A stretch of 64,000 bases of DNA from Marinobacterium nitratireducens (GTDB taxonomy: Bacteria; Pseudomonadota; Gammaproteobacteria; Pseudomonadales; Balneatricaceae), in the NCBI RefSeq assembly GCF_014645375.1, contig NZ_BMLT01000010.1:124001-188000 (forward strand), given 5' to 3'. The notes below the pieces were generated by a model. That model was not told where the DNA came from. It did not search any database and saw nothing but the letters and a program-made list of their open reading frames with translations. Positions 15,219 through 23,534 of this stretch are shown here, in pieces; within the stretch, counting starts at the first letter, position 1, and every line of letters begins with the position of its first letter. A program made the translations under genes and the position numbers.

Positions 15219-16922
15219 ATGACAAGAGAAGAGCTTGTTCGAGTCCTAAACTTTGTCGATACCACCCGAAAGCTGGGAGACCAGGACGTTCCACTCTCAA
15301 TGGTCGATCCCAGATGGAACCTTATATCCTTCACATTGAGGCGTCACTACGAAGGAAAGCTGATAACCAACACCTCCCTGGCCCTGGCAGCCGAAGTACC
15401 CTATGGCACTGCCATCCGCAGAATCAACGAGTTGCTCGATGAAGGCCTGTTGTTGAAACGAGCACGATCGAGAACGGGAAAGTCCTATTCGCTTCATCCG
15501 ACCGCGAAGTTGATCGAAATATTTGAAAAATTCGCTTTCCAGCTTAAATCCCATATTGGTAATACCTTCGGCTTTTCCTCCGACGACACTGCGGCCGGCG
15601 ACTTCTATTTCGGCGGCTCCTACATGAAACCCAGTATACTTCCCTTCCCCAGCGTCATGGAGGAAGGCATAGGATACGACCGGGTTATTCGAATACTCAG
15701 CCCGTCGGATCCCACATTTAAGTCGCTGTCTGACTTTTCCAGCAACCTCAATGAGTTTTGCGGCGGAAGGCTCGAAGTAATCAACCTGTCGCTTGATGAG
15801 CTTCACGAAGAGATCATCCTGAACTCACAGCGCGCCGAGTCAAATTACGACATTATTGCCCTGGATATTCCCTGGCTGGGCGAGCTTGCCGAGTCCGGCA
15901 GCGTGCTACCTCTTGGCGAGATGATCGCTGAGGAAAAATATCGATATTCAGATTTCCACAGCACCGCCTGGAAAGGCAGCGGTTACAATTCCGAACCCTA
16001 CGCCTTGCCCATTCAACCGACGGCGGAACTGCTGTTCTATCGTACCGACCTGTTCGAAGAAGCGGGCCTCGCACCACCCGAGTCGACCGATGATGTACTG
16101 GCCGCCGCTCAGGCTCTGCATCGTTTCGCGCCGCAGCTGAGCGGAATCGTCATGAACTATGGACCGGGTACGCCGGTAGGTCATACCTTCATCCAGACGC
16201 AGGCCGACTTTGGATCTCCGATCATCCAGCTGCCCAGACTTGGCAAGGACTTCAAGGTCAGCGACCTGAAGAACGAAAGCTACCGGCCCCAGATCGACAG
16301 CGAAGCCGGCCACAGGAGCGCCGAGTTTCTCCTCGAACTACTGGAGTATGCTCACCCCGAAAGCCTTGCCTGCAACTGGGACCGGAGAATCAAGCTGTTC
16401 TCGGAAGGACAGGCCGCCATGACGTACGGCTGGTCGATCAGGGCGCGGGTATTCGAGTTTGACGAGTCCTGCCCTGCCCATGGCAATGTCGGGTACAGGC
16501 CCCACCCGCCTGGCCCGGGCGCCCGCACGGTTTCTCCGATCGGCGGATTCTCGCTGGCCATTCCCGCCAACCAGTCGGACGATCGCATTCGCAAGGCCTG
16601 GAAGATGATGAAGTACCTTACCAGCCCCGAGCTGATGAAATGGTATGCGCAGAACGGCAGTCTTTCGAGCCCACGCTTCTCAACCAGTGCCGACCCGGAG
16701 GTGCGGGCGCTGAGCAAAATAATCGTACAGCTCGATGACATGGAAAAGAATGGACAGCTCCAGCTCTGGCCCCGACCACCCATTCCCGAATTCAACGATA
16801 TCGTGCAAATCATTGGCGAGGAAATACACCCGATGCTGAAGGGCGATGTGAGTATCGACCGGGCGCTGAAAAACGCACAGAAGCGTGTCGACAGCCTGAT
16901 GAGAAGCCACGGCCGCTATTGA
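15219..16922 (+). CDS. Winged-helix DNA-binding domain fused to an extracellular solute-binding-protein domain (predicted cytoplasmic regulator)
   Basis: 567 aa. Residues about 30-115 look like a MarR/GntR-sized winged helix: LITNTSLALAAEV then PYGTAIRRINELLDEG (recognition-helix region), followed by the wing LLKRARSRTGKSYSLHPTAK. Residues about 150-560 are a family 1 (SBP_bac_1) binding protein: YDIIALDIPWLGELAESGSVLPL, FYRTDLFEEAGLAPPESTDDVLAAA, FSEGQAAMTYGWS and the late AWKMMKYLTSPELMKWYAQNG are characteristic. There is no signal peptide or membrane segment, so the binding-protein fold should be a cytoplasmic ligand sensor. The ATG has GGGGGTG about 9 nt upstream. It lies between two sugar ABC systems and may control one or both; its DNA target is unknown. 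Confidence 0.8.
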   Translation: MTREELVRVLNFVDTTRKLGDQDVPLSMVDPRWNLISFTLRRHYEGKLITNTSLALAAEVPYGTAIRRINELLDEGLLLKRARSRTGKSYSLHPTAKLIEIFEKFAFQLKSHIGNTFGFSSDDTAAGDFYFGGSYMKPSILPFPSVMEEGIGYDRVIRILSPSDPTFKSLSDFSSNLNEFCGGRLEVINLSLDELHEEIILNSQRAESNYDIIALDIPWLGELAESGSVLPLGEMIAEEKYRYSDFHSTAWKGSGYNSEPYALPIQPTAELLFYRTDLFEEAGLAPPESTDDVLAAAQALHRFAPQLSGIVMNYGPGTPVGHTFIQTQADFGSPIIQLPRLGKDFKVSDLKNESYRPQIDSEAGHRSAEFLLELLEYAHPESLACNWDRRIKLFSEGQAAMTYGWSIRARVFEFDESCPAHGNVGYRPHPPGPGARTVSPIGGFSLAIPANQSDDRIRKAWKMMKYLTSPELMKWYAQNGSLSSPRFSTSADPEVRALSKIIVQLDDMEKNGQLQLWPRPPIPEFNDIVQIIGEEIHPMLKGDVSIDRALKNAQKRVDSLMRSHGRY

Positions 16923-16981
16923 ATATCGAAGTATCCGGTCGACAAATGCATCAGCCATCGGCAGTGGAATACAGAGGTTTC

Positions 16982-17049
16982 GTAGGAGCCCGGTCTCCGG
17001 GCGAACGGACATCTGCCGAGCTTCATTCGCCCGCGGAGCGGGCTCCTAC
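16982..17049. repeat. REP-like inverted pair
   Basis: GTAGGAGCCCGGTCTCCGGG followed by CGAA, and about 20 nt later the inverse TTCGCCCGCGGAGCGGGCTCCTAC. Each half is itself a hairpin. Same family as the repeats near 28.2, 32.4, 44.5 and 52.2 kb. Confidence 0.75.
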
Positions 17050-17125
17050 AGTCGATACCGCAAGCCGTGATTCCCGAATGCTGAAGATCTATCAATGAAC
17101 CTGTTCTAAGCAAGGTTGATAATAT

Positions 17126-17154
17126 AAAAAAACGGGGCCCCTTGCGGAGCCCCG
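17126..17154 (-). terminator. Intrinsic terminator of the leftward ABC/dehydrogenase operon
   Basis: Minus strand: CGGGGC (17154-17149) pairs with GCCCCG (17138-17133), followed by TTTTTTTATATT. Located about 80 nt after the Gfo/Idh stop codon. Confidence 0.85.
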
Positions 17155-17166
17155 ATACTTGCGAGT

Positions 17167-17210
17167 CTGCGAACAAGCCCCATGCTGCTCTCTCCGGGTC
17201 TTGTTCGCAG
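17167..17210 (-). repeat. Hairpin preceding the operon terminator
   Basis: CTGCGAACAAG (17167-17177) and CTTGTTCGCAG (17200-17210), 11 bp perfect, extendable past an A-A mismatch by GAG/CTC. Forms a double 3'-end structure together with the terminator at 17126-17154. Confidence 0.6.
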
Positions 17211-17232
17211 TCTCCTTTGATAAATTACAGAT

Positions 17233-18369
17233 CTACAGTCCCGATACCTTTTCCCAGCTTCCACTCGATGCCGAGCGGTGGATGGCGTCGACCGTGCACT
17301 GAACCCGATACCCCTCGCGAAAGTCGGTAAAGTTCTTTTCACCCTCGAGCATCATGTCGATCAGCTGCGCGACCTCGATCACCTTGAGGTCATTGAAGCC
17401 CAGATGATGTCCCGCTGCCGGGCAGAAGTGACCGTACGGGAAGTGATCGGGGCCCGCCTCGATCTTCTTGAAGCCGTCGAAACCGGGGGACTTGCCCGCT
17501 TCCCAGATATGCAGTTCGTTCATCCGCTCCTGGGAAAATGCCAGCGCCCCCTTGGTACCGGTGATCTCGAACGACAGATCCATGGTCCGGCCGGTGGCCA
17601 TCCAGTTGGCTTCGAGGCTGCCGACAACACCGGAGGAGAACTTCACCAGCGCATGGCCCAGATCGTCCACCTCCACCGGGGCACGCTCGCTGCTGTCCGG
17701 GCGCAGTGGCCTGCTCTGGCAAACCGTGCGGTTTACCGAAGAGACCTCGGTGATGTCCCCCAGCAGGTAGCGCGCCATCGATATGATGTGACTGCCGATA
17801 TCGGCAACCGCGCCGCCACCGGCCGTGCTGGTACGGAAGGAATGGGGCAGGTCCGGATTGCACATATAGTTTTCCGCATGGCGGCCCCGAAAGCTGACGA
17901 TCTCCCCCAGTTCGCCACTCGCAATCATCTCGCGGCAGACGGCGATCAGCGGATTGCGCAGGAAGTTGAAACCGACCAGAGTGGAGACGCCCGCCTCCTC
18001 CGCCGCCAGCATCATCTTCTCGGCCGACGACGAGGTGGTCGATAGCGGCTTCTCGCAGTAAACGACCTTGCCCTTTTCGATTGCGGCCAGAGCGATCTCC
18101 TCGTGGAGCGCGTTCGGTGCCGTAATCGAGACAATATCGATTTCGGGATCCTCGACAACAGCTCTCCAGTCACCGGTTGCGTGCTCGAACCCGAGCTCCC
18201 GGGCGTTCTTGTCGGCCTGAGCCTGGTCGATATCGGCGAGTGTGTGCAGCCTGATAGTGACCGGTGAGCCGAACAGGCCACCGTAAGACCGGAAGGCGTT
18301 CGCATGACACCGGCCCATAAAGCCCGAGCCGATCATCCCAACATTCAGTATCTTCTTGGCGCCTGTCAC
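17233..18369 (-). CDS. Gfo/Idh/MocA-family sugar dehydrogenase
   Basis: 378 aa. N-terminal Rossmann fold with VGMIGSGFMGRCHANAF (residues about 9-25), the family EKP motif in VVYCEKPLSTT (about 103-113) and the C-terminal catalytic domain with GGGAVADIGSHIISMARYLLG, where the D and H of DIGSH are the expected catalytic-site residues. Such enzymes oxidise a sugar or inositol hydroxyl to the ketone with NAD(P)+. Its ATG overlaps the stop of the upstream ATPase gene (18366-18369), so it is the last gene of the permease-permease-ATPase operon and probably acts on the imported substrate or its glycoside. The exact substrate is unknown. Confidence 0.87.
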   Translation of the reverse strand: MTGAKKILNVGMIGSGFMGRCHANAFRSYGGLFGSPVTIRLHTLADIDQAQADKNARELGFEHATGDWRAVVEDPEIDIVSITAPNALHEEIALAAIEKGKVVYCEKPLSTTSSSAEKMMLAAEEAGVSTLVGFNFLRNPLIAVCREMIASGELGEIVSFRGRHAENYMCNPDLPHSFRTSTAGGGAVADIGSHIISMARYLLGDITEVSSVNRTVCQSRPLRPDSSERAPVEVDDLGHALVKFSSGVVGSLEANWMATGRTMDLSFEITGTKGALAFSQERMNELHIWEAGKSPGFDGFKKIEAGPDHFPYGHFCPAAGHHLGFNDLKVIEVAQLIDMMLEGEKNFTDFREGYRVQCTVDAIHRSASSGSWEKVSGL

Positions 18370-19925
18370 GGAGCAGTCCTCTTCAGTTCATGGATCTTGG
18401 TTTTATCATCAGGGGAAGGTTGCGATGCGCTCTCCAACGGAACCTCCGAAACCGCATTGATCAGGTTTTCCTCGGTCATGTCGTCCCCGGAGAACTCCCC
18501 GACCAGCCGGCCATTGGCCATTGCGAGAATGCGATTGCTGACACCGATGACTTCAGGCATCTCGGACGAGATAACGATGACCGCCAGGCCCTTCTCGGCC
18601 AAACCGGCAATGATCTTGTGAATGGATGACTTCGATCCCACGTCGATGCCGCGGGTCGGTTCATCGAGAATGATCAGTTTCGGATCGGCGCAGAGCCATT
18701 TGGCCAGGACGAATTTTTGCTGGTTGCCACCGGAAAGATCGGACAGCGGCTGCTCCGGCCCGGTCGTCTTGATTTCCAGTTGCTCGCGATAATAATTGAA
18801 GACCTCCAGTTCTTTCTTGGTATCGCTGATACCCATTTTGGAGAAAAGATTCAAATGGGGCAGGGTTATATTGACACGACCGCCCATTCCGAGAATCAGC
18901 CCCTGCTCCTTGCGGCTCTCCGGCACCAGTGCCATACCCTTTTCGATCGCATCTTTTGGCGACGCAAAGTCCACTTCCTCGCCGTCAAATATGACCTGGC
19001 CGCTATCCGGTTGGCGAACACCGAATATCGTCTCGGCCACCTCCGATCGACCTGCGCCTATCAGACCATAGAGACCCAGCACTTCGCCGGCGCGAACCTT
19101 GAAGTTGATATCACTGAACAGCCCTTCTTTTTCAAGATGACGAACCTCCAGAACGTCGCGACCGGCGGCCCCCTGGGCCCGGTGGAAAAACTGATCCAGG
19201 TCGCGACCGATCATCATTCTGGTGATCTGAGCCATATCAACGTCACGGGTATTGACGGTGCCCTGCAGCTCACCATCCCTCAACACCGTAATACGATCGG
19301 TGATCTCGAAAATCTCGTCCATTTTATGGCTGATATAGACGATACCGACGCCCCGTTCACGCAGCCTGCGTATGGCAATAAACAGCTGCTCTTTCTCGCT
19401 TTCGGTCAGCGAAGCCGTCGGCTCGTCGAAGATAACCACATTGGCGTTGAACGCCTGCACCCGGGCAATCTCGACCATCTGCTGCTTGGCGATCGAGAGG
19501 GTTCCCACCCGCACATCCGGACCAAAATTACATCCGAGGGAATCCAGCGCGGCCTGGGTCTTTTCGTGCAGTTCCTTTTTCTTCAGCACCCCAAAACGGT
19601 TTGTCGGCCAGGCGCCCAGATAAACGTTTTCCGCCACCGACAGCTCCGGCGACAACGACAGTTCCTGGTGAACCAGCAGTATGCCCCTGTCCCGCGCGTC
19701 TCTCGGCGAAGTGAAGTTCACCAGTTCTCCGCGATGATGGATCGCGCCGGCATTCGGATGGTAAACCCCCGAGAGCACCTTCATCAGTGTGGATTTGCCG
19801 GCGCCATTCTCGCCCATCAGGGCATGGACCTCACCGGCGTGGATATCGAAGCTGACATCGTTGAGCGCGGTGACACCGGTAAATGTCTTGGTAATTCGTT
19901 CAGCTGTAAGCACTACTTCAGTCAT
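18366..19925 (-). CDS. Sugar ABC transporter ATPase with two nucleotide-binding domains, RbsA-like (system 2)
   Basis: 519 aa. Domain 1: Walker A GENGAGKST near residues 38-46, LSIAKQQMVEIARVQ and Walker B VIFDEPTASL. Domain 2: degenerate GLIGAGRSE, LSGGNQQKFVLAKWL and IILDEPTRGID. Same architecture as the system 1 ATPase at 13353-14903. It is encoded 9 nt after the second permease and overlaps the dehydrogenase gene by ATGA. Together these make one tightly packed leftward operon running from 21886 to the terminator at 17126. Confidence 0.92.
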   Translation of the reverse strand: MTEVVLTAERITKTFTGVTALNDVSFDIHAGEVHALMGENGAGKSTLMKVLSGVYHPNAGAIHHRGELVNFTSPRDARDRGILLVHQELSLSPELSVAENVYLGAWPTNRFGVLKKKELHEKTQAALDSLGCNFGPDVRVGTLSIAKQQMVEIARVQAFNANVVIFDEPTASLTESEKEQLFIAIRRLRERGVGIVYISHKMDEIFEITDRITVLRDGELQGTVNTRDVDMAQITRMMIGRDLDQFFHRAQGAAGRDVLEVRHLEKEGLFSDINFKVRAGEVLGLYGLIGAGRSEVAETIFGVRQPDSGQVIFDGEEVDFASPKDAIEKGMALVPESRKEQGLILGMGGRVNITLPHLNLFSKMGISDTKKELEVFNYYREQLEIKTTGPEQPLSDLSGGNQQKFVLAKWLCADPKLIILDEPTRGIDVGSKSSIHKIIAGLAEKGLAVIVISSEMPEVIGVSNRILAMANGRLVGEFSGDDMTEENLINAVSEVPLESASQPSPDDKTKIHELKRTAP

Positions 19926-19934
19926 CGGTCTGCC

Positions 19935-20930
19935 TCACTTCGAATGTCCAAAACCGAGCACCTTGTCGATGACAAGCGCCAATACCAGCACCGCCCCCAT
20001 GACCATCAGCTCGATGTAGTTGGGTGTATTGAGCAGGCTCAGGCCATTGCGCAGAACCGCCAGCGTCAGTACGCCGCCGACTGTCTTCCAGACACTGCCC
20101 CAGCCGCCCTGCAGACGGGTACCGCCCAGTACTACCGCGATAATCGCCCAAAGCTCCCATATTTTTCCGGCATTGGGCTCTGCCGTTCCCAGGCGCATCG
20201 ATAGCAGGACGCCGGCGATGGCCGCCAGGGTGCCGCACAGCACGAAGTTGATCACCTTGTGGCGCTTCACGCGGATACCCGCTTCGTGGGCCGACTTGGC
20301 ATTGTCACCCACGGCAAATGCCTCCCGGCCGTGCTTGGTGCAGGTCAGCATCCACTGAAAGAACGCGGCAAAGCCAAGGAATATAAGCGCCGTAAGAGAA
20401 ACGGGACCGAGGTAAACCTCAACGATTTCGGTATAGCTGAAGTCCTCCACCATCAGGGCACTTTCACCGGTATAGATGAATACAATCCCACGAATACCAA
20501 TCAAGGCGCCCAGCGTGATAATAAAGGAATGCATCCCCGACAAGGCCAGCAGCGTGCCGTTGATAAGCCCCATCACCGCTCCGGAGCAGAGCGCCACGAA
20601 AATGGCAGGCCAGACACCGATGCTACTCTGCAAACCGACCGCCAGGGCACAGGCCAGCGCCAGCGTGGCCCCCACCGACAGATCGATTTCGCCGTTTATC
20701 ATTACCAGCGTCATACCGATCGCCAGCAGTCCGATAAATGCCGCCTGCGTAAGCAGGTTGCTCATATTGTTCAGGGTCAGGAAATAGGGCGAAGCCAATG
20801 AAAACAGCAACAGGCTAAGGCCGAGAAAGACCCAGATATGCTGCTCTGCCAGCAACATGAAAGTGCGACGCAGGGGCTTTGGCTGAACCGATACACCCTG
20901 AAAACCTGCAGAACTTATTGTTTTACTCAT
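19935..20930 (-). CDS. Sugar ABC transporter permease, RbsC-like (system 2, second permease)
   Basis: 331 aa BPD_transp_2 permease with multiple hydrophobic segments and the signature NGEIDLSVGATLALACALAV around residues 78-97, plus IWELWAIIAVVLGGTRLQGGWGS near 270-292. An N-terminal extension of about 28 polar residues precedes the first membrane segment. Paralogue of the system 1 second permease. ATG overlaps the stop of the upstream permease (20927-20930). Confidence 0.9.
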   Translation of the reverse strand: MSKTISSAGFQGVSVQPKPLRRTFMLLAEQHIWVFLGLSLLLFSLASPYFLTLNNMSNLLTQAAFIGLLAIGMTLVMINGEIDLSVGATLALACALAVGLQSSIGVWPAIFVALCSGAVMGLINGTLLALSGMHSFIITLGALIGIRGIVFIYTGESALMVEDFSYTEIVEVYLGPVSLTALIFLGFAAFFQWMLTCTKHGREAFAVGDNAKSAHEAGIRVKRHKVINFVLCGTLAAIAGVLLSMRLGTAEPNAGKIWELWAIIAVVLGGTRLQGGWGSVWKTVGGVLTLAVLRNGLSLLNTPNYIELMVMGAVLVLALVIDKVLGFGHSK

Positions 20931-21886
20931 GCGAACACCTTGCCTCTCTTAGCTGCCAGATCGACCCATACCGCCAGGATGATCACCATCCAGGTCACCA
21001 GCCACTGCACATAATACGGATAGCCCAAAAGCAGCAGGCCATTCTGCACGAACCCAAGCATCGAAATACCCAGGACCGTACGCCAGATGGTGCCGGACCC
21101 GCCCATGAGCGAGGTACCGCCCAGAATGATGCCGGCCAGCACTGTCAGCTCGTATCCCTGGCCAATGGTGTTCTGGGCGCCCATCACCCGGCTGCCCATG
21201 ATGATCGCCGCCAGCGCGGTTGCGAGACCGGACAGCACATAGGCCGAGAAAACCACCTTTTGAGTCTGAACCCCAGAAAACCGGCTGGTCGTCTCGTTAC
21301 CGCCGACGGCGTAGATGCCACGGCCGAAGTTGGTCTTGAGCAGAAAGAAACTCGCTATAAAGGCGGTGCCGACGAAGATCCATACCGGCGCAGGGATGCC
21401 CAGCAACTCTCCTCGTCCGAAGAAGCGGAACCAGGTCGTCTGTGCGTCGGCGACATTGACGTTGGAGCCACCGGAGTAGAACAGCGTCACCCCCTGCAGG
21501 AAGGACAGCATCGCGAGGGTCACGATCAGCGCGTTCAACTTCATGTAGCCGACCAGAAAACCGTTCACCGCGCCAATCAGCGCCCCCACCAGCAGCGTGA
21601 TCGCCATTGCCATGGCCGGACCGACCTGGTTGTGCTGGTCGACCATGATGACGGTGAGCAGCGTCAGCATCGAGCCGACAGACAGGTCCAGCCGTCCGGT
21701 TATGACGACAAAGGTCACGCCAATGGCAATCAAGCCGGTGATCGACACCTGGCGGATGACGTCGAGAATATTGCCGGGCGACAGGAACGTCGGGGCATAT
21801 AGAGAGGTCACGAGCAGAAAAACCGCAAAAGCAAGCATCAAGCCATGCCTCCGCAGGTAATCTCGTTTTCTTTTTATTATAGCCAT
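20927..21886 (-). CDS. Sugar ABC transporter permease, RbsC-like (system 2, first permease)
   Basis: 319 aa, BPD_transp_2 family: VITGRLDLSVGSMLTLLTVI around residues 57-76 and GQGYELTVLAGIILGGTSLMGGSG near 240-263. The C-terminus LLLLGYPYYVQWLVTWMVII is nearly the same as in the system 1 first permease, showing that the transporters are related by duplication or are siblings. First gene of the leftward operon; AAGGA lies about 9 nt before ATG. The upstream region holds the TGTCC-N5-GGACA palindrome at 21983-21997. Confidence 0.9.
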   Translation of the reverse strand: MAIIKRKRDYLRRHGLMLAFAVFLLVTSLYAPTFLSPGNILDVIRQVSITGLIAIGVTFVVITGRLDLSVGSMLTLLTVIMVDQHNQVGPAMAMAITLLVGALIGAVNGFLVGYMKLNALIVTLAMLSFLQGVTLFYSGGSNVNVADAQTTWFRFFGRGELLGIPAPVWIFVGTAFIASFFLLKTNFGRGIYAVGGNETTSRFSGVQTQKVVFSAYVLSGLATALAAIIMGSRVMGAQNTIGQGYELTVLAGIILGGTSLMGGSGTIWRTVLGISMLGFVQNGLLLLGYPYYVQWLVTWMVIILAVWVDLAAKRGKVFA

Positions 21887-21982
21887 ATCGATTGGGTCCT
21901 TAATTATCGTTGTACAGGAACACTACCAAGCTAGCGTTTCTTCAATACTAGGAGGATCAGAACCAGAGTGACAGAGGGATCG

Positions 21983-21997
21983 TGTCCATTTTGGACA
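21983..21997. promoter_or_regulatory. Operator candidate TGTCC-N5-GGACA (left copy)
   Basis: TGTCCATTTTGGACA, a perfect 5-bp inverted repeat with a 5-bp spacer, located about 100 bp before the leftward permease gene. An identical half-site pair occurs at 22161-22175, 178 bp away (about 17 helical turns), so both lie on one DNA face. Confidence 0.6.
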
Positions 21998-22160
21998 ATC
22001 CAAATATCCACAGGCAGCACCCCGTCGGGACATGCGCCTCGATCTGCCTGGACCTGCTATAATTAACCTTTAATAACAATGAATTAAGCGAGCATAGAGG
22101 AACATAATCCCGCCTCCAGGATCAGACGGAGATATGAAGATAGCAGTATTTTTGAAGCAT

Positions 22161-22175
22161 TGTCCGATATGGACA
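22161..22175. promoter_or_regulatory. Operator candidate TGTCC-N5-GGACA (right copy)
   Basis: TGTCCGATATGGACA, same half-sites as the left copy, about 105 bp before the rightward binding-protein gene. A TATAAT box at 22058-22063 lies between the two copies without a good -35 sequence, which would fit an activated promoter. The half-sites differ from the TGCAA type around 8-10 kb, so a different regulator is expected. Confidence 0.6.
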
Positions 22176-22280
22176 TTTTCAATATTGTTTATCGGGCGGG
22201 ATCTGTGGTGATAATGGTTTCACTTCTTGCAACAACGCAAGTGGCTCATCCAACAATTAAAAAAAATGGAGTTGAAGAAA

Positions 22281-23282
22281 ATGAATATAAAAAAAACAAT
22301 GGCAGGCTTTTTTCTCGCTGGCGCCATGTGCAGCACTGTACTCCCGCTGTCCGTCCAGGCGGATGAGGCACCTGAGTGGCTTGGAGGGGAGCTCAAGAAG
22401 CCGCTCTCCGAGACCCGTATCGGCATTACGCTGCTGTATCCGGGCTCCAATGCCTACCAGGCCAAATATGCAGAAGCCGCTGAACAGTACACCAAGGAAC
22501 TGGGTCTGGACGCAACGGTAATGGACCCCCAGGGCGACCCGGCCACGCAGTTCAACCAGCTTCAGGACATGGTTTCCAAGAACCTCGATGCCATCGTGCT
22601 TTGGCCAACATCCCAGAATGCCCTGATTCCGGCGGTGCGCCAGGCATCCCGCGCCGGAATCCCCGTGATCACCTCCAACTCGCCGATCGGCGAAGCCGGC
22701 CGACGCTATATCCAGTCCCACACCGGCCCTGACGACTGCGCCCAGGCGCAGCAGGCTGCCGAGATCCTCGGCGACGCCCTCAACGGCGAAGGCAACATCG
22801 TCGTGGTCGAGGGTACACCGGGATACACCGTTTCCATCCTGCGCAAGAACTGCTTCATGGACACGATGGAAGACGCTTACCCCAATATCAAAATACTGGC
22901 CAGCCAGACCGCCGAATGGAACCGCGAGAAAGCCCAGACCGTCATGGAAACCTACCTCACCAAATTCGGTGACGAGATCGACGGCGTCTATGCCTTCGAC
23001 GATGGCATGGGTCTCGGCGTCATCAGCGCCCTTCAGGGCGCCGGCAAGAAGCCCGGCGAGGTCAAGGTCGTCACCTGCAACCTCTTCGGCGAGGGCTGGG
23101 ACGCGATCAAGAATGGCTGGGAAACCGGCTCCAACAAGCAGTCGCCGATCGACGATGCCATTCTGGCGATCCAGACCGCCGTCAAGGTCGCAAACGGTAT
23201 CGAGGTACCTGCTATCGACACCATCGAAACTCCGAAAATCACCGCGGACAACGTCGATCAGTTCGAGCGCCCGACCTGGTAA
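22281..23282 (+). CDS. Periplasmic sugar-binding protein, RbsB-like (ABC system 2)
   Basis: 333 aa type I periplasmic binding protein. Signal peptide MNIKKTMAGFFLAGAMCSTV and following residues up to SVQA, with cleavage before DEAPEW. ATG 22281 is preferred over in-frame ATGs at 22227 and 22266 because GGAG (22268-22271) lies at the right distance and the signal peptide starts here. The mature protein has RIGITLLYPGSNAYQAKYAEA, DAIVLWPTSQNALIPAVRQA and EWNREKAQTVMETYLTKFG. Two Cys (in GPDDCAQ and KNCFMD) are absent from the system 1 paralogue and could form a disulfide. Divergent from its permease operon and first gene of the rightward arm. Confidence 0.88.
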   Translation: MNIKKTMAGFFLAGAMCSTVLPLSVQADEAPEWLGGELKKPLSETRIGITLLYPGSNAYQAKYAEAAEQYTKELGLDATVMDPQGDPATQFNQLQDMVSKNLDAIVLWPTSQNALIPAVRQASRAGIPVITSNSPIGEAGRRYIQSHTGPDDCAQAQQAAEILGDALNGEGNIVVVEGTPGYTVSILRKNCFMDTMEDAYPNIKILASQTAEWNREKAQTVMETYLTKFGDEIDGVYAFDDGMGLGVISALQGAGKKPGEVKVVTCNLFGEGWDAIKNGWETGSNKQSPIDDAILAIQTAVKVANGIEVPAIDTIETPKITADNVDQFERPTW

Positions 23283-23292
23283 TACATGCCGC

Positions 23293-23321
23293 ATGCAAGA
23301 TGCCCCACGGGCATCTTGCAT
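23293..23321 (+). repeat. Perfect 13-bp hairpin after the binding-protein gene
   Basis: ATGCAAGATGCCC (23293-23305), loop CAC, GGGCATCTTGCAT (23309-23321), 11 nt after the stop codon. No T-run follows. It parallels the hairpin at 11299-11324 in system 1 and probably protects the abundant binding-protein message. Confidence 0.7.
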
Positions 23322-23432
23322 ATAAATGCAGGCCCTGCCCTTTCCATAACATCGAATCGTTTTCTTGAGAGACAGTTTTTAAATCAACCAAATAAGCGTT
23401 AATTACAGCTTTAAAAACCTGCTCCAAGCTTG

Positions 23433-23470
23433 CTGGTAAATTTTTTCCACACCGAAATAACCTTTACCAG
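23433..23470. repeat. Inverted repeat upstream of the GMC oxidoreductase gene
   Basis: CTGGTAAA (23433-23440) and TTTACCAG (23463-23470), perfect 8-bp arms 22 bp apart, 64 bp before the GMC start. Could be a regulator site or an RNA stem; nothing decides between them. Confidence 0.4.
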
Positions 23471-23534
23471 TTAAGAAAAAGTAATTTGACAACCGATAAC
23501 CGGCAGGATCCACATGTTTTTTGGAGGTTCAACA

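Noticed and set aside
22200-22232. Possible CRP site near GGTGATAATGGTTTCACTT.
   Set aside because: The GTGA and TCAC halves are separated by 8 instead of 6 bases, so the fit to the CRP consensus is poor.
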